DNA from: Phormidium tenue FACHB-886
Lineage (GTDB): Bacteria; Cyanobacteriota; Cyanobacteriia; Elainellales; Elainellaceae
NCBI RefSeq assembly: GCF_014764505.1
Contig: NZ_JACXWX010000052.1
Coordinates: 1-33,877, forward strand
Length of the DNA stretch: 33,877 bases
Direction: 5' to 3'
In this document: piece after piece, positions 23,999-32,837 of the stretch
How the letters are laid out: the number at the start of each line of letters is the position of its first letter
Position numbering within the stretch: position 1 is the first letter of the stretch
Made by a program: the position numbers and the translations under genes
Notes under the pieces: generated by a model
What the model was told of the DNA's origin: nothing
Databases searched by the model: none
What the model saw: only the letters and a program-made list of their open reading frames with translations

Positions 23999-25183
23999 AT
24001 GATTCTCAGCCACCCTCCCGGTTCGATTGTAGGATGGAACCGCTTTGCCACCCCGACCGACTTTCCTGATAGCCCTCTTGCTCGTGCCCTTCAGCAGCCC
24101 ATCTTGCTTGGACTGTTTCTGCCGATTCAGGCAGGCGGTTGGAGCGCGTCTACCCTGCCCCGTACCACCGATTGGCAGTTTGAATACAACAAGTCCCTGG
24201 TGTTACGCTGTGAGTCATTGGGGTTTGATCTGATCTTTGCCCTATCTCAATGGTTGCCGAAAGGGGGCTACGGCGGTGTATTGAACGGTCAGGCGTTGGA
24301 TTCGTTCGTGACAACAGCGGCATTGACCAGCGTCACTCACAAAATTTTGCTGATCTCCACTATCCATGTGCTGTACGGACCCATTCACCCCTTACATTTG
24401 GCAAAGTATGGAGCAACGCTGGATCATATTTCGGGCGGACGCTGGGGCATTAATGTGGTGACTGGGCATCGAGCGATCGAACATGAAATGTTTGGCTGGA
24501 ATCGCATCGAACACGATCGCCGCTATGAGCTGGCTGCCGAGTTTATCGAAGTGTTGCAACGCCTGTGGAATGATGACGAAAACTTCTCATTTGCAGGCGA
24601 ATCGTCCTGGAAACTCAACGGTGCCTTTGTCACTCCCAAACCAAAATATGGTCGTCCGGTGTTGGTGAATGCAACTGGTTCTGACGCAGGCATTTCCTTC
24701 GCTGCTCGCTACTCTGACATTGTGTTTGTCACCAGTCCCGGTGCGTCAGATTTTGCCAGTGCGATCGCCCTCCTCCCGGCTCACACCGCACGAGTCAAAC
24801 AAGAGGCACGCGCGATCGGTCGTGAAGTGCGAACGCTACTCAATCCAATGGTGATTAGCCGCGACACTGAACGTGAAACCTGGGAGTACCACGACGCAAT
24901 TGTGGCTCATGCTGATTCTGCTGCCCCCAAAGGGTTTGGTCGGTTTGACAGTGATGCCCATGCCTGGAAAGGACGGGTCGGCAAAGACGCACCGAAACGA
25001 GTGGCGATCGGCGGCAACATTGAGGTGATTGGCACGCCAGAACAGGTCGTGGAACAATTTGTGCAGCTCAAGCAAGCCGGAATTGATGGACTTCAACTCA
25101 GCTTCTACGACTTCAAAGAAGACCTAGAGTTCTTTGGCGATCGCATCCTCCCTTTAATGAAGCAGGCAGGACTACGGCTATAG
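23999..25183 (+). CDS. LLM-class flavin-dependent monooxygenase (alkanesulfonate/sulfone type)
   Basis: 394 residues, second luciferase-like enzyme of the island but clearly a different subgroup from the one at 19027. After an unusual N-terminal extension (SPLARALQQP at about 24-33) the barrel begins LLGLFLPIQAGGW and continues ALSQWLPKGGYGG, ISTIHVLYGPIHPLHLAKYG, LDHISGGRWGINVVTGHRAI, NRIEHDRRYELAAEFIEVL, and VLVNATGSDAGISFAARYSD. Such enzymes use reduced FMN and oxygen; the pattern recalls SsuD/SfnG/DszA/RutA-like members, so carbon-sulfur cleavage is plausible, but other substrates are possible. It follows the SsuA-like lipoprotein and probably shares its transcript. The extension contains a motif repeated in a small ORF at 32623-32799. 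Confidence 0.87.
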   Translation: MILSHPPGSIVGWNRFATPTDFPDSPLARALQQPILLGLFLPIQAGGWSASTLPRTTDWQFEYNKSLVLRCESLGFDLIFALSQWLPKGGYGGVLNGQALDSFVTTAALTSVTHKILLISTIHVLYGPIHPLHLAKYGATLDHISGGRWGINVVTGHRAIEHEMFGWNRIEHDRRYELAAEFIEVLQRLWNDDENFSFAGESSWKLNGAFVTPKPKYGRPVLVNATGSDAGISFAARYSDIVFVTSPGASDFASAIALLPAHTARVKQEARAIGREVRTLLNPMVISRDTERETWEYHDAIVAHADSAAPKGFGRFDSDAHAWKGRVGKDAPKRVAIGGNIEVIGTPEQVVEQFVQLKQAGIDGLQLSFYDFKEDLEFFGDRILPLMKQAGLRL

Positions 25184-25283
25184 TGCCTATTAATGCTTGT
25201 ATGCTTGATCGAGCAACCTCCAGCGTTTCCAAAACTAGGAGCAGAGACTATTTCAGGATTGGCGATTTGAAGTTCTACCCAGC

Positions 25284-26474
25284 GTGTATCGGAGTGTGAT
25301 CAGCCTGATGAATGTGACCCATCTGTATTGCTCATCGTGCAACAAGCACTATCAACCTGGTCGCCTCTACAATCTCTGCGATTGTGGAAAACCGTTGTTG
25401 GTTGCCTATGACCTCGATCGTGCGTCACAGGCTCTCACCCGTAAGGCGTTGAGCGATCGCCCTCCCACGCTCTGGCGTTATGCCGAAGTTTTACCTGTAG
25501 ATGACCCGGCGAATCGGGTGAGCTTAGGTGAAGGAATGACTCCGTTACTGAAGACAGAACGCTTGGGGCAGCAGTTGGGATTAAAACATCTCTATCTCAA
25601 AGATGAATCGCAAAATCCAACCGGCTCGTTTAAGGCACGGGGGATGACAGCAGCCGTTTCGATGGCAAAAGAGTTAGGCGCAAAAAAATTAGCCGTTCCC
25701 TCTGCCGGGAATGCCGCAGGCGCACTCGCCGCTTACGCTGCAAAAGCAGGTCTGTCTGCCTTTATTTTCATGCCTCAGGATACGCCCCAAGCCAACATCA
25801 TCGAATGCCAGCAAACCGGGGCGCATGTGACCCTGGTGGATGGATTGATCACCGATTGTGGGCGCATTGTAGCAGAGCGCAAAGCCGCTGAAGGATGGTT
25901 TGATGTTTCCACGCTGAAAGAGCCGTATCGGGTGGAAGGCAAGAAAACAATGGGGTATGAACTGGCGGAGCAGTTGGGCTGGGAGTTGCCGGATGTGATT
26001 CTCTATCCTACTGGGGGTGGAACGGGGTTGATCGGCATGTGGAAAGCCTTTGATGAGATGGAGCAGATGGGCTGGATTGGTTCACAGCGTCCGCGTATGG
26101 TGAGCGTTCAGGCATCCGGCTGTGCCCCGATCGCCCAGGCATTTGAAGCAGGACTCACCACCGGGGTAGATATCACTCATGCCCATACGATCGCCTCTGG
26201 GTTGCGAGTGCCAAAAGCGATCGGTGATTTCATCATGCTGAATATTTTGCGTCAGAGTGGAGGCACTGCTATTGCCGTAAGCGATGAGGATTTGCTATTG
26301 GGAGTCAAGGATATTGGCAAAACTGAGGGTATTTTTGTCGCACCCGAAGGGGGAGCCTGTGTGCCTGCGTTACAACGCTTGATCGATGAGGGCAAGGTCG
26401 ATCGCGATGAGCGAGTCGTGCTGTTTAACACAGGTTCAGGATTGAAATATCTGGAAGCCTTTAGTCGGCATTAA
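25284..26474 (+). CDS. Threonine-synthase-family PLP enzyme (ThrC-like)
   Basis: 396 residues if GTG 25284 is used; ATG 25308 would shorten it by eight. N-terminal cysteines C16, C19, C32 and C34 (YCSSCNKHY and CDCGKP) form a zinc-ribbon-like head found on one class of threonine synthases. The PLP lysine is Lys117 in NPTGSFKARG; the phosphate-binding loop is YPTGGGTGL; KDESQNPT and VPSAGNAAGALAAYAAKAG also match. Threonine synthase makes threonine from O-phosphohomoserine. An essential thrC would normally sit with amino-acid genes; here it is inside an organosulfur island, so it may be a specialised paralogue. Cysteate synthase is one known enzyme of this fold family that uses sulfite, which is only a suggestion. 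Confidence 0.9.
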   Translation: MYRSVISLMNVTHLYCSSCNKHYQPGRLYNLCDCGKPLLVAYDLDRASQALTRKALSDRPPTLWRYAEVLPVDDPANRVSLGEGMTPLLKTERLGQQLGLKHLYLKDESQNPTGSFKARGMTAAVSMAKELGAKKLAVPSAGNAAGALAAYAAKAGLSAFIFMPQDTPQANIIECQQTGAHVTLVDGLITDCGRIVAERKAAEGWFDVSTLKEPYRVEGKKTMGYELAEQLGWELPDVILYPTGGGTGLIGMWKAFDEMEQMGWIGSQRPRMVSVQASGCAPIAQAFEAGLTTGVDITHAHTIASGLRVPKAIGDFIMLNILRQSGGTAIAVSDEDLLLGVKDIGKTEGIFVAPEGGACVPALQRLIDEGKVDRDERVVLFNTGSGLKYLEAFSRH

Positions 26475-26660
26475 CCATTCCAGTTGTAAACACAGGTTAC
26501 TCTCCCTTTCTTCAAGCGTCAGCAATTCTTGCGTTTTGGAGTCACTTGTGAGATTCTCAAGGTAGACATAATACGGCAATTTGATAGACTTATCGTAGTT
26601 TGTTTAGTTTCTACAAAGTTTAATCTGATGGCTAATAGAATTATTAGGTGACACAACGTT

Positions 26661-27623
26661 GTGCTTGGTATCCTCACCATTCTTCTCTCTGCGCTTCTCC
26701 TGGCATTTCACAATATAATTGTTCGAGTTCTATACTCCGGACACTTATTTCTGGGTTTGTTTCAACTGGGTGGATACGTCCAACCGACATTGAACAACTC
26801 TTTTTTGCTGATGTTTATGCGAATGGCGTTTGTCGTTCCGCTTCTGGCATTTCTATCTCCTAAACTTTATCCCTATGCATCAAAAGAACTCACAGATTTA
26901 GTTCAACCTGAACGCCGTAGAGTTCTATCACAGGCGCTTGGCTGTGGGGTGCTAATGTTTATCAATATTGCACTCCTTTACACGTCCATCAGTTTAATTC
27001 CTACTGGAATTGCGATGACGTTGTTTTTTACCTATCCTGTGTTTACAGCATTACTTGCCTGGCGGTTTTTTGGCGATCGCCCTTCTCTATTTCGCTGGGG
27101 AGTGATGGGGATTGTTCTACTGGGCAGTACCCTGACTATTCCTCAATCTACGACGGTTGATAGCCATCATGCGATCGCCATCGGTGTGTTTGTCAGCATT
27201 GCGGGAGGAATTGTCTATGCGCTTTACTCGGTAACGGCTCAAAAATGTTTTGCCCACCTCCATCCTGTTCCCTTTACCTGGATCAGTTTTGCTGTAACCC
27301 TGTTGCTCTCTAGCGCCAGTTTGCTGGTTCATCCTGTTTTTGATTTTCAACTCGCCTGGACACCATTATGGATTGGGGGATTGCTTTCAGGATTGTTTAG
27401 CTTTATTGGACATACCCTGAATAATTTGGGCATTCGCATGGTGGGTGCAAGTACCACTGCCATCATCGGCTCCAGCAGTCCGGCAATTACGGCGATTGTT
27501 GCCTGGGTCAGTATTCGTGAAACGTTGGACGTGATTCAAGTGATTGGAATTTTAGTGGTGACGTTGGGGATTGCGTTATTAGGCGGAGAAAAGGTGTGGA
27601 TGCGGCGATCGCCTATTCATTAA
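26661..27623 (+). CDS. DMT-superfamily (EamA) membrane transporter
   Basis: 320 residues with about ten hydrophobic segments in two EamA repeats, the pattern of drug/metabolite exporters of the inner membrane. It begins LGILTILLSALLLAFHNIIV; the loop LIPTGIAMTLFFTYPVFTAL closes the first repeat and MVGASTTAIIGSSSPAITAI the second. GTG 26661 is the likely start, with AGGTGA eleven bases upstream. Members export amino acids or small metabolites. It follows the threonine-synthase-like gene by about 190 bases in the same direction, so it might export or import a related amino acid; that is inference only. Confidence 0.88.
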   Translation: MLGILTILLSALLLAFHNIIVRVLYSGHLFLGLFQLGGYVQPTLNNSFLLMFMRMAFVVPLLAFLSPKLYPYASKELTDLVQPERRRVLSQALGCGVLMFINIALLYTSISLIPTGIAMTLFFTYPVFTALLAWRFFGDRPSLFRWGVMGIVLLGSTLTIPQSTTVDSHHAIAIGVFVSIAGGIVYALYSVTAQKCFAHLHPVPFTWISFAVTLLLSSASLLVHPVFDFQLAWTPLWIGGLLSGLFSFIGHTLNNLGIRMVGASTTAIIGSSSPAITAIVAWVSIRETLDVIQVIGILVVTLGIALLGGEKVWMRRSPIH

Positions 27624-27740
27624 CATCAATCATTTACTAACGCTAATCACAATAATGACTGAGCTTTAGGATCGACAAAATAGAATCATTGACATTACAT
27701 ACTTTTATTTTTTCAACATCATGTGTCAGAGAGAAAAACC

Positions 27741-28979
27741 ATGAGTCCAATCGCCGAAAAAAATTTAGATTCCACACTTCAGTTTTCAATACCTATCACA
27801 GCCAGTTCCCCAGAACTTCAGCAATTGTTCGATTTCATCGCGCTGGGAGCAGCTGAACGCGATCGCGATCGCATCCTTCCCTTTGATGTGATTGACTTAA
27901 TCCGGCGATCGCGACTGGGGGCATTGCGAATCCCGCTAGCGGAAGAAGGGGGTGGCAGTTCTGCGCGTGAATTGTTTGAGGTTGTGATTCGGTTGGGGGA
28001 TGCTGATCCCAACGTTGCTCACATTGTCCGAAATCATTTCTCTGTGACGGAGCGAATTTTGCGTTCCCAACGCAGTGAGAGAAACCGTCGCTGGCTCAAG
28101 CAGGTGGTTGAGGGTGCCATTATTGGGCTTGCTTTTACCGAATTGGAGGTCAAGCGAGCCGGGGGTGGCGAAGTGGCGAATACGAAATTGACACCCGATG
28201 ATGATGGCTATCGTCTGAATGGAACGAAATACTACAGCACAGGCAGCCTCTATTCAGATTTGATCTTCGTGAGTGTATTAACCCCCAATGGCGATACTGC
28301 GTTTGTTCTTCTCCCGACTAAGCGTGAAGGGGTCGAACTAATAGACGACTGGGATGGCTTTGGACAACGGTTGACCGGCACAGGAACGACGACCTTTACG
28401 AATGTCCGGATTGAAGCTGATGAAGTCATTTTGGATACCGATGCCGACAAAGACTACCTGCCCTACAATATTGTCCCGCAATTGTTTTTGACAGCGATTA
28501 ACGCAGGCATCATTCGCAGCGTTTTGCGTGATGCAACCCACCTCGTCCGCAAACGCCCCAGAATCTTTTACCATGCGGTTAGTGAGCAAGCCACAGAAGA
28601 CCCAATCCTGCAGCAAACGGTAGGTCAGATTGCTGCCAATGCTTTTGCCGCCGAAGCGATCGTTCTAGCGGCAGCAGATGCCCTCGATCGCCTCGATCGG
28701 GTTCAGCATCAGAGTGATGAAGCTGAGTCGGCAGCGGCTTTAGCCGCAGCGTTAAGTGCCGCCAAAGCCAAACTGCTAGTAGATGACCTGGCACTACGTT
28801 CAGCGACGTTGTTATTTGACGTGGGTGGGGCTTCTACTACGAAACGAACCCACAACCTCGATCGCCATTGGCGCAACGCTCGCACCCTCTCCTCCCACAA
28901 CCCCAATCCATTTAAAGCGCGGGCGATCGGCAACTACGAAATCAACGGCACACCTCCCCCGACCAAAGGATTCTTCTAA
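27741..28979 (+). CDS. SfnB/DszC-like oxidoreductase of the acyl-CoA dehydrogenase fold
   Basis: 412 residues from ATG 27741, which has AGAGAG nearby; the frame reaches GTG 27723. The order resembles SfnB and DszC: FDVIDLIRRSRLGALRIPLA, VVIRLGDADPNVAHIVRNHF, GLAFTELEVKR, GYRLNGTKYYSTGSLYSDLI, DWDGFGQRLTGTGTTTFTNV. DszC hydroxylates dibenzothiophene with reduced flavin and oxygen; SfnB belongs to sulfur-starvation sulfone use in Pseudomonas. A role beside the two LLM enzymes in using organic sulfur is thus likely. About 120 bases separate it from the transporter upstream, and TTGACA at 27689 could be a -35 box, with no matching -10 that I can defend. Repeated GCGATCGC occurs within it. Confidence 0.88.
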   Translation: MSPIAEKNLDSTLQFSIPITASSPELQQLFDFIALGAAERDRDRILPFDVIDLIRRSRLGALRIPLAEEGGGSSARELFEVVIRLGDADPNVAHIVRNHFSVTERILRSQRSERNRRWLKQVVEGAIIGLAFTELEVKRAGGGEVANTKLTPDDDGYRLNGTKYYSTGSLYSDLIFVSVLTPNGDTAFVLLPTKREGVELIDDWDGFGQRLTGTGTTTFTNVRIEADEVILDTDADKDYLPYNIVPQLFLTAINAGIIRSVLRDATHLVRKRPRIFYHAVSEQATEDPILQQTVGQIAANAFAAEAIVLAAADALDRLDRVQHQSDEAESAAALAAALSAAKAKLLVDDLALRSATLLFDVGGASTTKRTHNLDRHWRNARTLSSHNPNPFKARAIGNYEINGTPPPTKGFF

Positions 28980-29056
28980 GAATTTTGCAATCTCAGGCGG
29001 ATCTAAATAGCCATTGACAAACACTCCTAAGCGTTAAACTTAGGATTTTAGAAGCT

Positions 29057-29695
29057 ATGGCGAATTGGCAGTTGGTCATCTTTGATTGTGACGGCGTGTT
29101 GGTGGACAGCGAACTGATCGTGAATCGGATTTTTGTCGAACTGTTGACCGAAATTGGTTTGGTGATGACCTATGAACAAGCCGCCCAAACCTTTGTGGGT
29201 AAATCCTCAGCAACTTGTATAGAAATTGTTGAGCGATCGCTTGGAAAACCTGTTCCATCAGATTTCCTCGATCGGTGCAGGGAACGAGAGACGGATGCCT
29301 TAACGCGAGAGCTACAGTCTGTTCCAGGAATTGAATTGGTATTAGAGAATCTCCCGATACCCAAGTGTGTTGCATCCAATAGCAGTCTCCGTCACGTCAA
29401 TTTGGTTTTGCAGCTCACTGGACTAATCCATCACTTTAATGGCAAGTTATTCAGTGCAAATCAGGTTGCACGACCCAAGCCGTTTCCTGATGTTTATCTC
29501 CATGCAGCTCGCCAAATGGCAGTAAGCCCTGCGGATTGTGTAGTAGTTGAAGATTCGGTGACGGGTGTGCAAGCAGCCTGTGCAGCAGGGATGAAAGTAT
29601 TTGGCTACGTTCAACGGAGCGATCGCGAAGCTCTAATTGCGGCTGGGGCGCATCTGGTGTTTGATCAGATGCCGCAACTGCTTGAGCTGCTGTAG
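29057..29695 (+). CDS. HAD-superfamily phosphatase (subfamily IA)
   Basis: 212 residues. Motif I FDCDGVLVDSE places the nucleophile Asp and acid/base Asp at residues 10 and 12; motif II is the serine in VASNSS; motif III the lysine in ARPKPFPDVY; motif IV the acidic pair in VVVEDSVTGVQAA. The helical cap lies between about residues 18 and 85. HAD-IA members such as phosphoglycolate phosphatase and beta-phosphoglucomutase dephosphorylate small metabolites; the substrate is not visible. It starts 77 bases after the SfnB-like gene and is the last gene of the rightward series, ending 24 bases before the 3' end of the convergent MFS gene. Confidence 0.92.
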   Translation: MANWQLVIFDCDGVLVDSELIVNRIFVELLTEIGLVMTYEQAAQTFVGKSSATCIEIVERSLGKPVPSDFLDRCRERETDALTRELQSVPGIELVLENLPIPKCVASNSSLRHVNLVLQLTGLIHHFNGKLFSANQVARPKPFPDVYLHAARQMAVSPADCVVVEDSVTGVQAACAAGMKVFGYVQRSDREALIAAGAHLVFDQMPQLLELL

Positions 29696-29719
29696 CAAAA
29701 CGAATTACTATCTGAAGGG

Positions 29720-30943
29720 CTACGTTGATTTTGCGATCGCGGCGATTCGATTTGCCATGATATGAGCAACCAGGGCAATCGCTAAAAGGCTTCCACTCAA
29801 GCCACAGACTCCATTCCACTGCCAATTTTCCCAACAGTAAGCCCCTGCAAATGAAGCTAGCGCTCCGCCGATAAAGGTTGACACCATAAAGACCGTATTC
29901 ACTCGACTGGGTGCATCAGGAGCGAGACGATAAATCCGGGTTTGGTTTGCCACAAAGGTTAATACTTTACCCACATCCATGATCAAAATGCCGATGATTA
30001 AACCTGCAAGTTGGTTGCCGATGCTCCAGTAAAAGATAAATGCCAATAGCATATGCAACACTCCGATCGTCACGACTACTCTTGGATTGTGCTGGTCTGT
30101 TAGCCGTCCTACCCAGGGAGAATAGACGGCAGAGGCAACTCCAAGTAACCCAAACAATCCAGCAGCCTGGCTGCCATAGAAATAGGGCGATCCTTCCACA
30201 AAAAAGATGAGCGTTGCCCAGAAAGCACTATAAGCGCCAAACATGAGTGCCGCATTCAGACTGGCAGCCCGCAATTCTGGCTCTTTCTGCACCAGCTGCA
30301 CGATACTCTGCATCAGCTCGGCATAGGACAGTTTCATTTGCGGTGGATTGAGCGGTAGCCAATAGCGGAGCACCAGAGCTAACCCGATCATCAGAGCCGC
30401 TGCGATCCAATACATCGATCGCCAACCCCAATAGCCTCCGATCAATCCACTCACTGTCCGCGCCAGCAGCACTCCCATCAGCGCACCACTCAACAGGGTG
30501 CCAATGACTTTACCTCGCTCTGCGGTGGGCGTCAGTTGAGCAACGAAGGGAATAATCACTTGAGCGGTAATATTGGTTAACCCCAGGACGAGACTCGATA
30601 TCGATAGCCAGGTGAGATTGGGAGATAGCGCGGCTGCCGCCAGAGCAAAACCAGAGAAGGTTAACAGCAGCAGAATCAGTTTACGCCGCTCCATCATGTC
30701 ACCCAGGGGTGCTAGAACCAGTAGCCCCAGCGCATAGCCAATTTGCCCCAGCATGGGAACAAAGCCAATGTCTTGGACGGAAACATTAAAGTCTCGCCCC
30801 ATATTTGCCAGCAGGGGTTGGTTGTAATAGAGGTTGGCAACTGCCAAACCACAGGCGATCGCCAAAACAAAAACAGTTCCCCGTTTGCTAAACAGAGAAC
30901 TGGAGGGAGATAGACTGGAAGCAGATTTATCCTTTAAATTCAT
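29720..30943 (-). CDS. MFS transporter, YnfM/AraJ-like exporter
   Basis: 407 residues with about twelve hydrophobic segments. N-terminus FVLAIACGLAVANLYYNQPL is typical of one MFS exporter branch; the A motif appears as APLGDMMERRKLILL between segments two and three. Its ATG shares one base with the metI stop (TAATG), so it is translated as the last gene of the met operon. That coupling is uncommon: a metNI operon normally ends with the permease or MetQ. A role in exporting excess methionine or a sulfur-containing by-product fits the arrangement but is inference; multidrug export is the alternative. Confidence 0.9.
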   Translation of the reverse strand: MNLKDKSASSLSPSSSLFSKRGTVFVLAIACGLAVANLYYNQPLLANMGRDFNVSVQDIGFVPMLGQIGYALGLLVLAPLGDMMERRKLILLLLTFSGFALAAAALSPNLTWLSISSLVLGLTNITAQVIIPFVAQLTPTAERGKVIGTLLSGALMGVLLARTVSGLIGGYWGWRSMYWIAAALMIGLALVLRYWLPLNPPQMKLSYAELMQSIVQLVQKEPELRAASLNAALMFGAYSAFWATLIFFVEGSPYFYGSQAAGLFGLLGVASAVYSPWVGRLTDQHNPRVVVTIGVLHMLLAFIFYWSIGNQLAGLIIGILIMDVGKVLTFVANQTRIYRLAPDAPSRVNTVFMVSTFIGGALASFAGAYCWENWQWNGVCGLSGSLLAIALVAHIMANRIAAIAKST

Positions 30944-31599
30944 TATTTCTTTCTCAAGCTGTGAGAGAGGCGATCGCCAACTAGCTGAATCAACTGCACA
31001 ATGACAATCAGCAGCACAATCGTGATGAACATAACCAGCACATCAAATCGCTGATAGCCATACTGGATCGCTAGGTTGCCTAACCCGCCACCGCCAACGG
31101 CTCCCGCCATCGCTGAGGCACTCAGCAAATTAACGACCAAAATAGTAACTCCCAACACAAGTGATGGCAGGGCTTCAGGGACCAGCACCTTCAAAACAAT
31201 TTGCCAGTAGTTGCAGCCCATCGCTTCCGCCGCTTCAATCAAACCACGCTCAACTTCTAAAAGGCTGGTTTCGGCGAGTCGGGCAAAAAAGGGAATTGCC
31301 GCTAGGGTGAGCGGCACCAACGCTGCTGTACTGCCAATGGACGTTCCCACCACCAACCGGGTGAAGGGCGTTAGCACAACCAGCAGAATAATGAAGGGAA
31401 AGGAACGCCCTGTGTTGACGATCGCACTCAAGGGTTTATGCAGTTTAGGATTGTCGAGCAGGTTTCCCGGTGACAACATCACCAGCAATAACCCCAGCGG
31501 TAATCCTAGAATGATGGCAATTCCGACGGAGATACCCACCATATAAACGGTTTCAACCGTCGCCACCCACAAACTATCGATTAACTCTTGTCCCTGCAT
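30943..31599 (-). CDS. metI: MetI-type methionine ABC permease
   Basis: 218 residues, the usual length, with about five membrane segments. The EAA loop that contacts the ATPase is LIEAAEAMGCNYWQIVLKVL. It begins MQGQELIDSLWVATVETVYM, ends in SHSLRKK and carries the MetI hallmark SASAMAGAVGGGGLGNLAIQ. The ATG shares one base with the stop of metN (TAATG) and the stop shares one with the MFS gene. Together with MetN and a MetQ it imports methionine. Confidence 0.94.
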   Translation of the reverse strand: MQGQELIDSLWVATVETVYMVGISVGIAIILGLPLGLLLVMLSPGNLLDNPKLHKPLSAIVNTGRSFPFIILLVVLTPFTRLVVGTSIGSTAALVPLTLAAIPFFARLAETSLLEVERGLIEAAEAMGCNYWQIVLKVLVPEALPSLVLGVTILVVNLLSASAMAGAVGGGGLGNLAIQYGYQRFDVLVMFITIVLLIVIVQLIQLVGDRLSHSLRKK

Positions 31600-32642
31600 T
31601 ACTGCACCTCCACAGCAAACTTCAATTCGTGTAAGTATTTCAGTGCCTCTGCAACCTTGTCGCCAGTTAGCTCAATCTGAAATTGCCCAACGCGCCGATC
31701 GCCCACAGGTTCAACGCTGCCACTGAGAATATTTACCGTCACATCAAAGTTGCGAGTTAGGGTCGAGAAAATCGGTTCGTCTGCTAAATCTTCGTTGAAG
31801 GCGATCGTTGCAACAGACGCACCGGGACGAGGAGCACGATTGAGACGGCGGGGAAAGAACTCTTGCGATAGAAGCGATCGCGGTTGGGCAATCAAATCAG
31901 AAACTTGCCCTTGCTCTACAATTCGTCCTGCCTGGAGAACAGCGACACTATCGCAAATGTGTTTAACCACACTCATCTCATGCGTAATCAACAAAATGGT
32001 GACCCCAATCCGCCGATTTAGATCGCGCAATAGGTCTAGAATCGATCGCGTGGTTTGAGGATCGAGGGCGGATGTAGCTTCATCGGAGAGCAGCACTTTT
32101 GGCTCACCTGCCAGTGCCCGCGCGATGCCAACTCGCTGCTTTTGCCCCCCTGAGAGTTGAGCCGGATAAGCGTTTGCTTTCCCTTCTAATCCCACCAGCA
32201 CCAGCAACTCTTCCACCCTTGCCCGGCGCTGGAGTTTGCTGTATCCAATAATTTCCAGAGGAAAGGCAACATTCTGAGCAACGGTTCTGCTGCTCAACAA
32301 ATTGAAGTGTTGGAAAATCATGCCGATTTGCTGACGAGCCTGACGCAATTCGGCTCCAGCCAATCGGGTCATTTCTTGCCCGTGCACTTGAACCGAACCA
32401 GAGGTTGGTTTTTCCAATTGATTTACACAGCGAATCAGGGTGCTTTTGCCTGCGCCGCTTTGCCCCAATACACCGTAAATTTCACCCGATTTGACATTCA
32501 AACTTACGCCGTCGAGGGCTGCTATGCGGTGTTCGCCCTGTCCATACACTTTACGAACATCTGTGAAGGCGATCGCAACCTCGTTATTGAGTACCCTCAG
32601 GGATTGAGAGGCAGAAGGAGAATCATGCGTAAACGTAATCAT
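31599..32642 (-). CDS. metN: MetN methionine ABC ATPase with C-terminal NIL domain
   Basis: 347 residues. Walker A GQSGAGKS at 60-67, Q-loop IFQHFNLL, signature LSGGQKQR at 163-170 and Walker B VLLSDEATSALD. The region after about 265 (FSTLTRNFDVTVNILSGSVE, then VGQFQIELTGD) is the NIL domain by which MetN binds methionine and shuts down transport when internal levels are high. So feedback inhibition is probably retained. ATG 32642 lies inside the end of a small upstream ORF (32623-32799), which could couple their translation; GGGAG about 13 bases upstream is a weak ribosome binding site. Confidence 0.94.
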   Translation of the reverse strand: MITFTHDSPSASQSLRVLNNEVAIAFTDVRKVYGQGEHRIAALDGVSLNVKSGEIYGVLGQSGAGKSTLIRCVNQLEKPTSGSVQVHGQEMTRLAGAELRQARQQIGMIFQHFNLLSSRTVAQNVAFPLEIIGYSKLQRRARVEELLVLVGLEGKANAYPAQLSGGQKQRVGIARALAGEPKVLLSDEATSALDPQTTRSILDLLRDLNRRIGVTILLITHEMSVVKHICDSVAVLQAGRIVEQGQVSDLIAQPRSLLSQEFFPRRLNRAPRPGASVATIAFNEDLADEPIFSTLTRNFDVTVNILSGSVEPVGDRRVGQFQIELTGDKVAEALKYLHELKFAVEVQ

Positions 32643-32799
32643 TTGAGGAGGCTCCCATATATCTCAAAGTCTTAGCCCCACCTGTTTCATTGGACGTTGC
32701 CACGGGCTGCTGGAAAGCGTGCGACAAGGGGCTGTCTGGAAAGTCTGTTGGACTTGTCAGAGGAGATTCTATTGGGGTAGTTGAATTCAGTATTGTCAT
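32623..32799 (-). CDS. Small ORF between metQ and metN with PTDFPDSPL motif
   Basis: 58 codons from ATG 32799; the frame extends to TTG 32835. The product contains SPTDFPDSPLSHAFQQPV, nearly the same as TPTDFPDSPLARALQQPI in the N-terminal extension of the monooxygenase at 23999, and the DNA is similar too. The ending (YMGASSNDYVYA) is unlike that enzyme. It overlaps metN by 20 bases. Either it is a small conserved protein or leader peptide of sulfur genes, or the head of a deleted monooxygenase gene with random codons after the break. No good ribosome binding site is visible, which leans toward remnant. Confidence 0.5.
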   Translation of the reverse strand: MTILNSTTPIESPLTSPTDFPDSPLSHAFQQPVATSNETGGAKTLRYMGASSNDYVYA

Positions 32800-32837
32800 G
32801 ATTGAGCATGATGTTAGGCAGTTCTTGACTTCCAAAT

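Noticed and set aside
24836-25096. 86-codon minus-strand frame inside the second monooxygenase gene
   Set aside because: Lies fully within a well-supported gene and has no protein-like pattern of its own.
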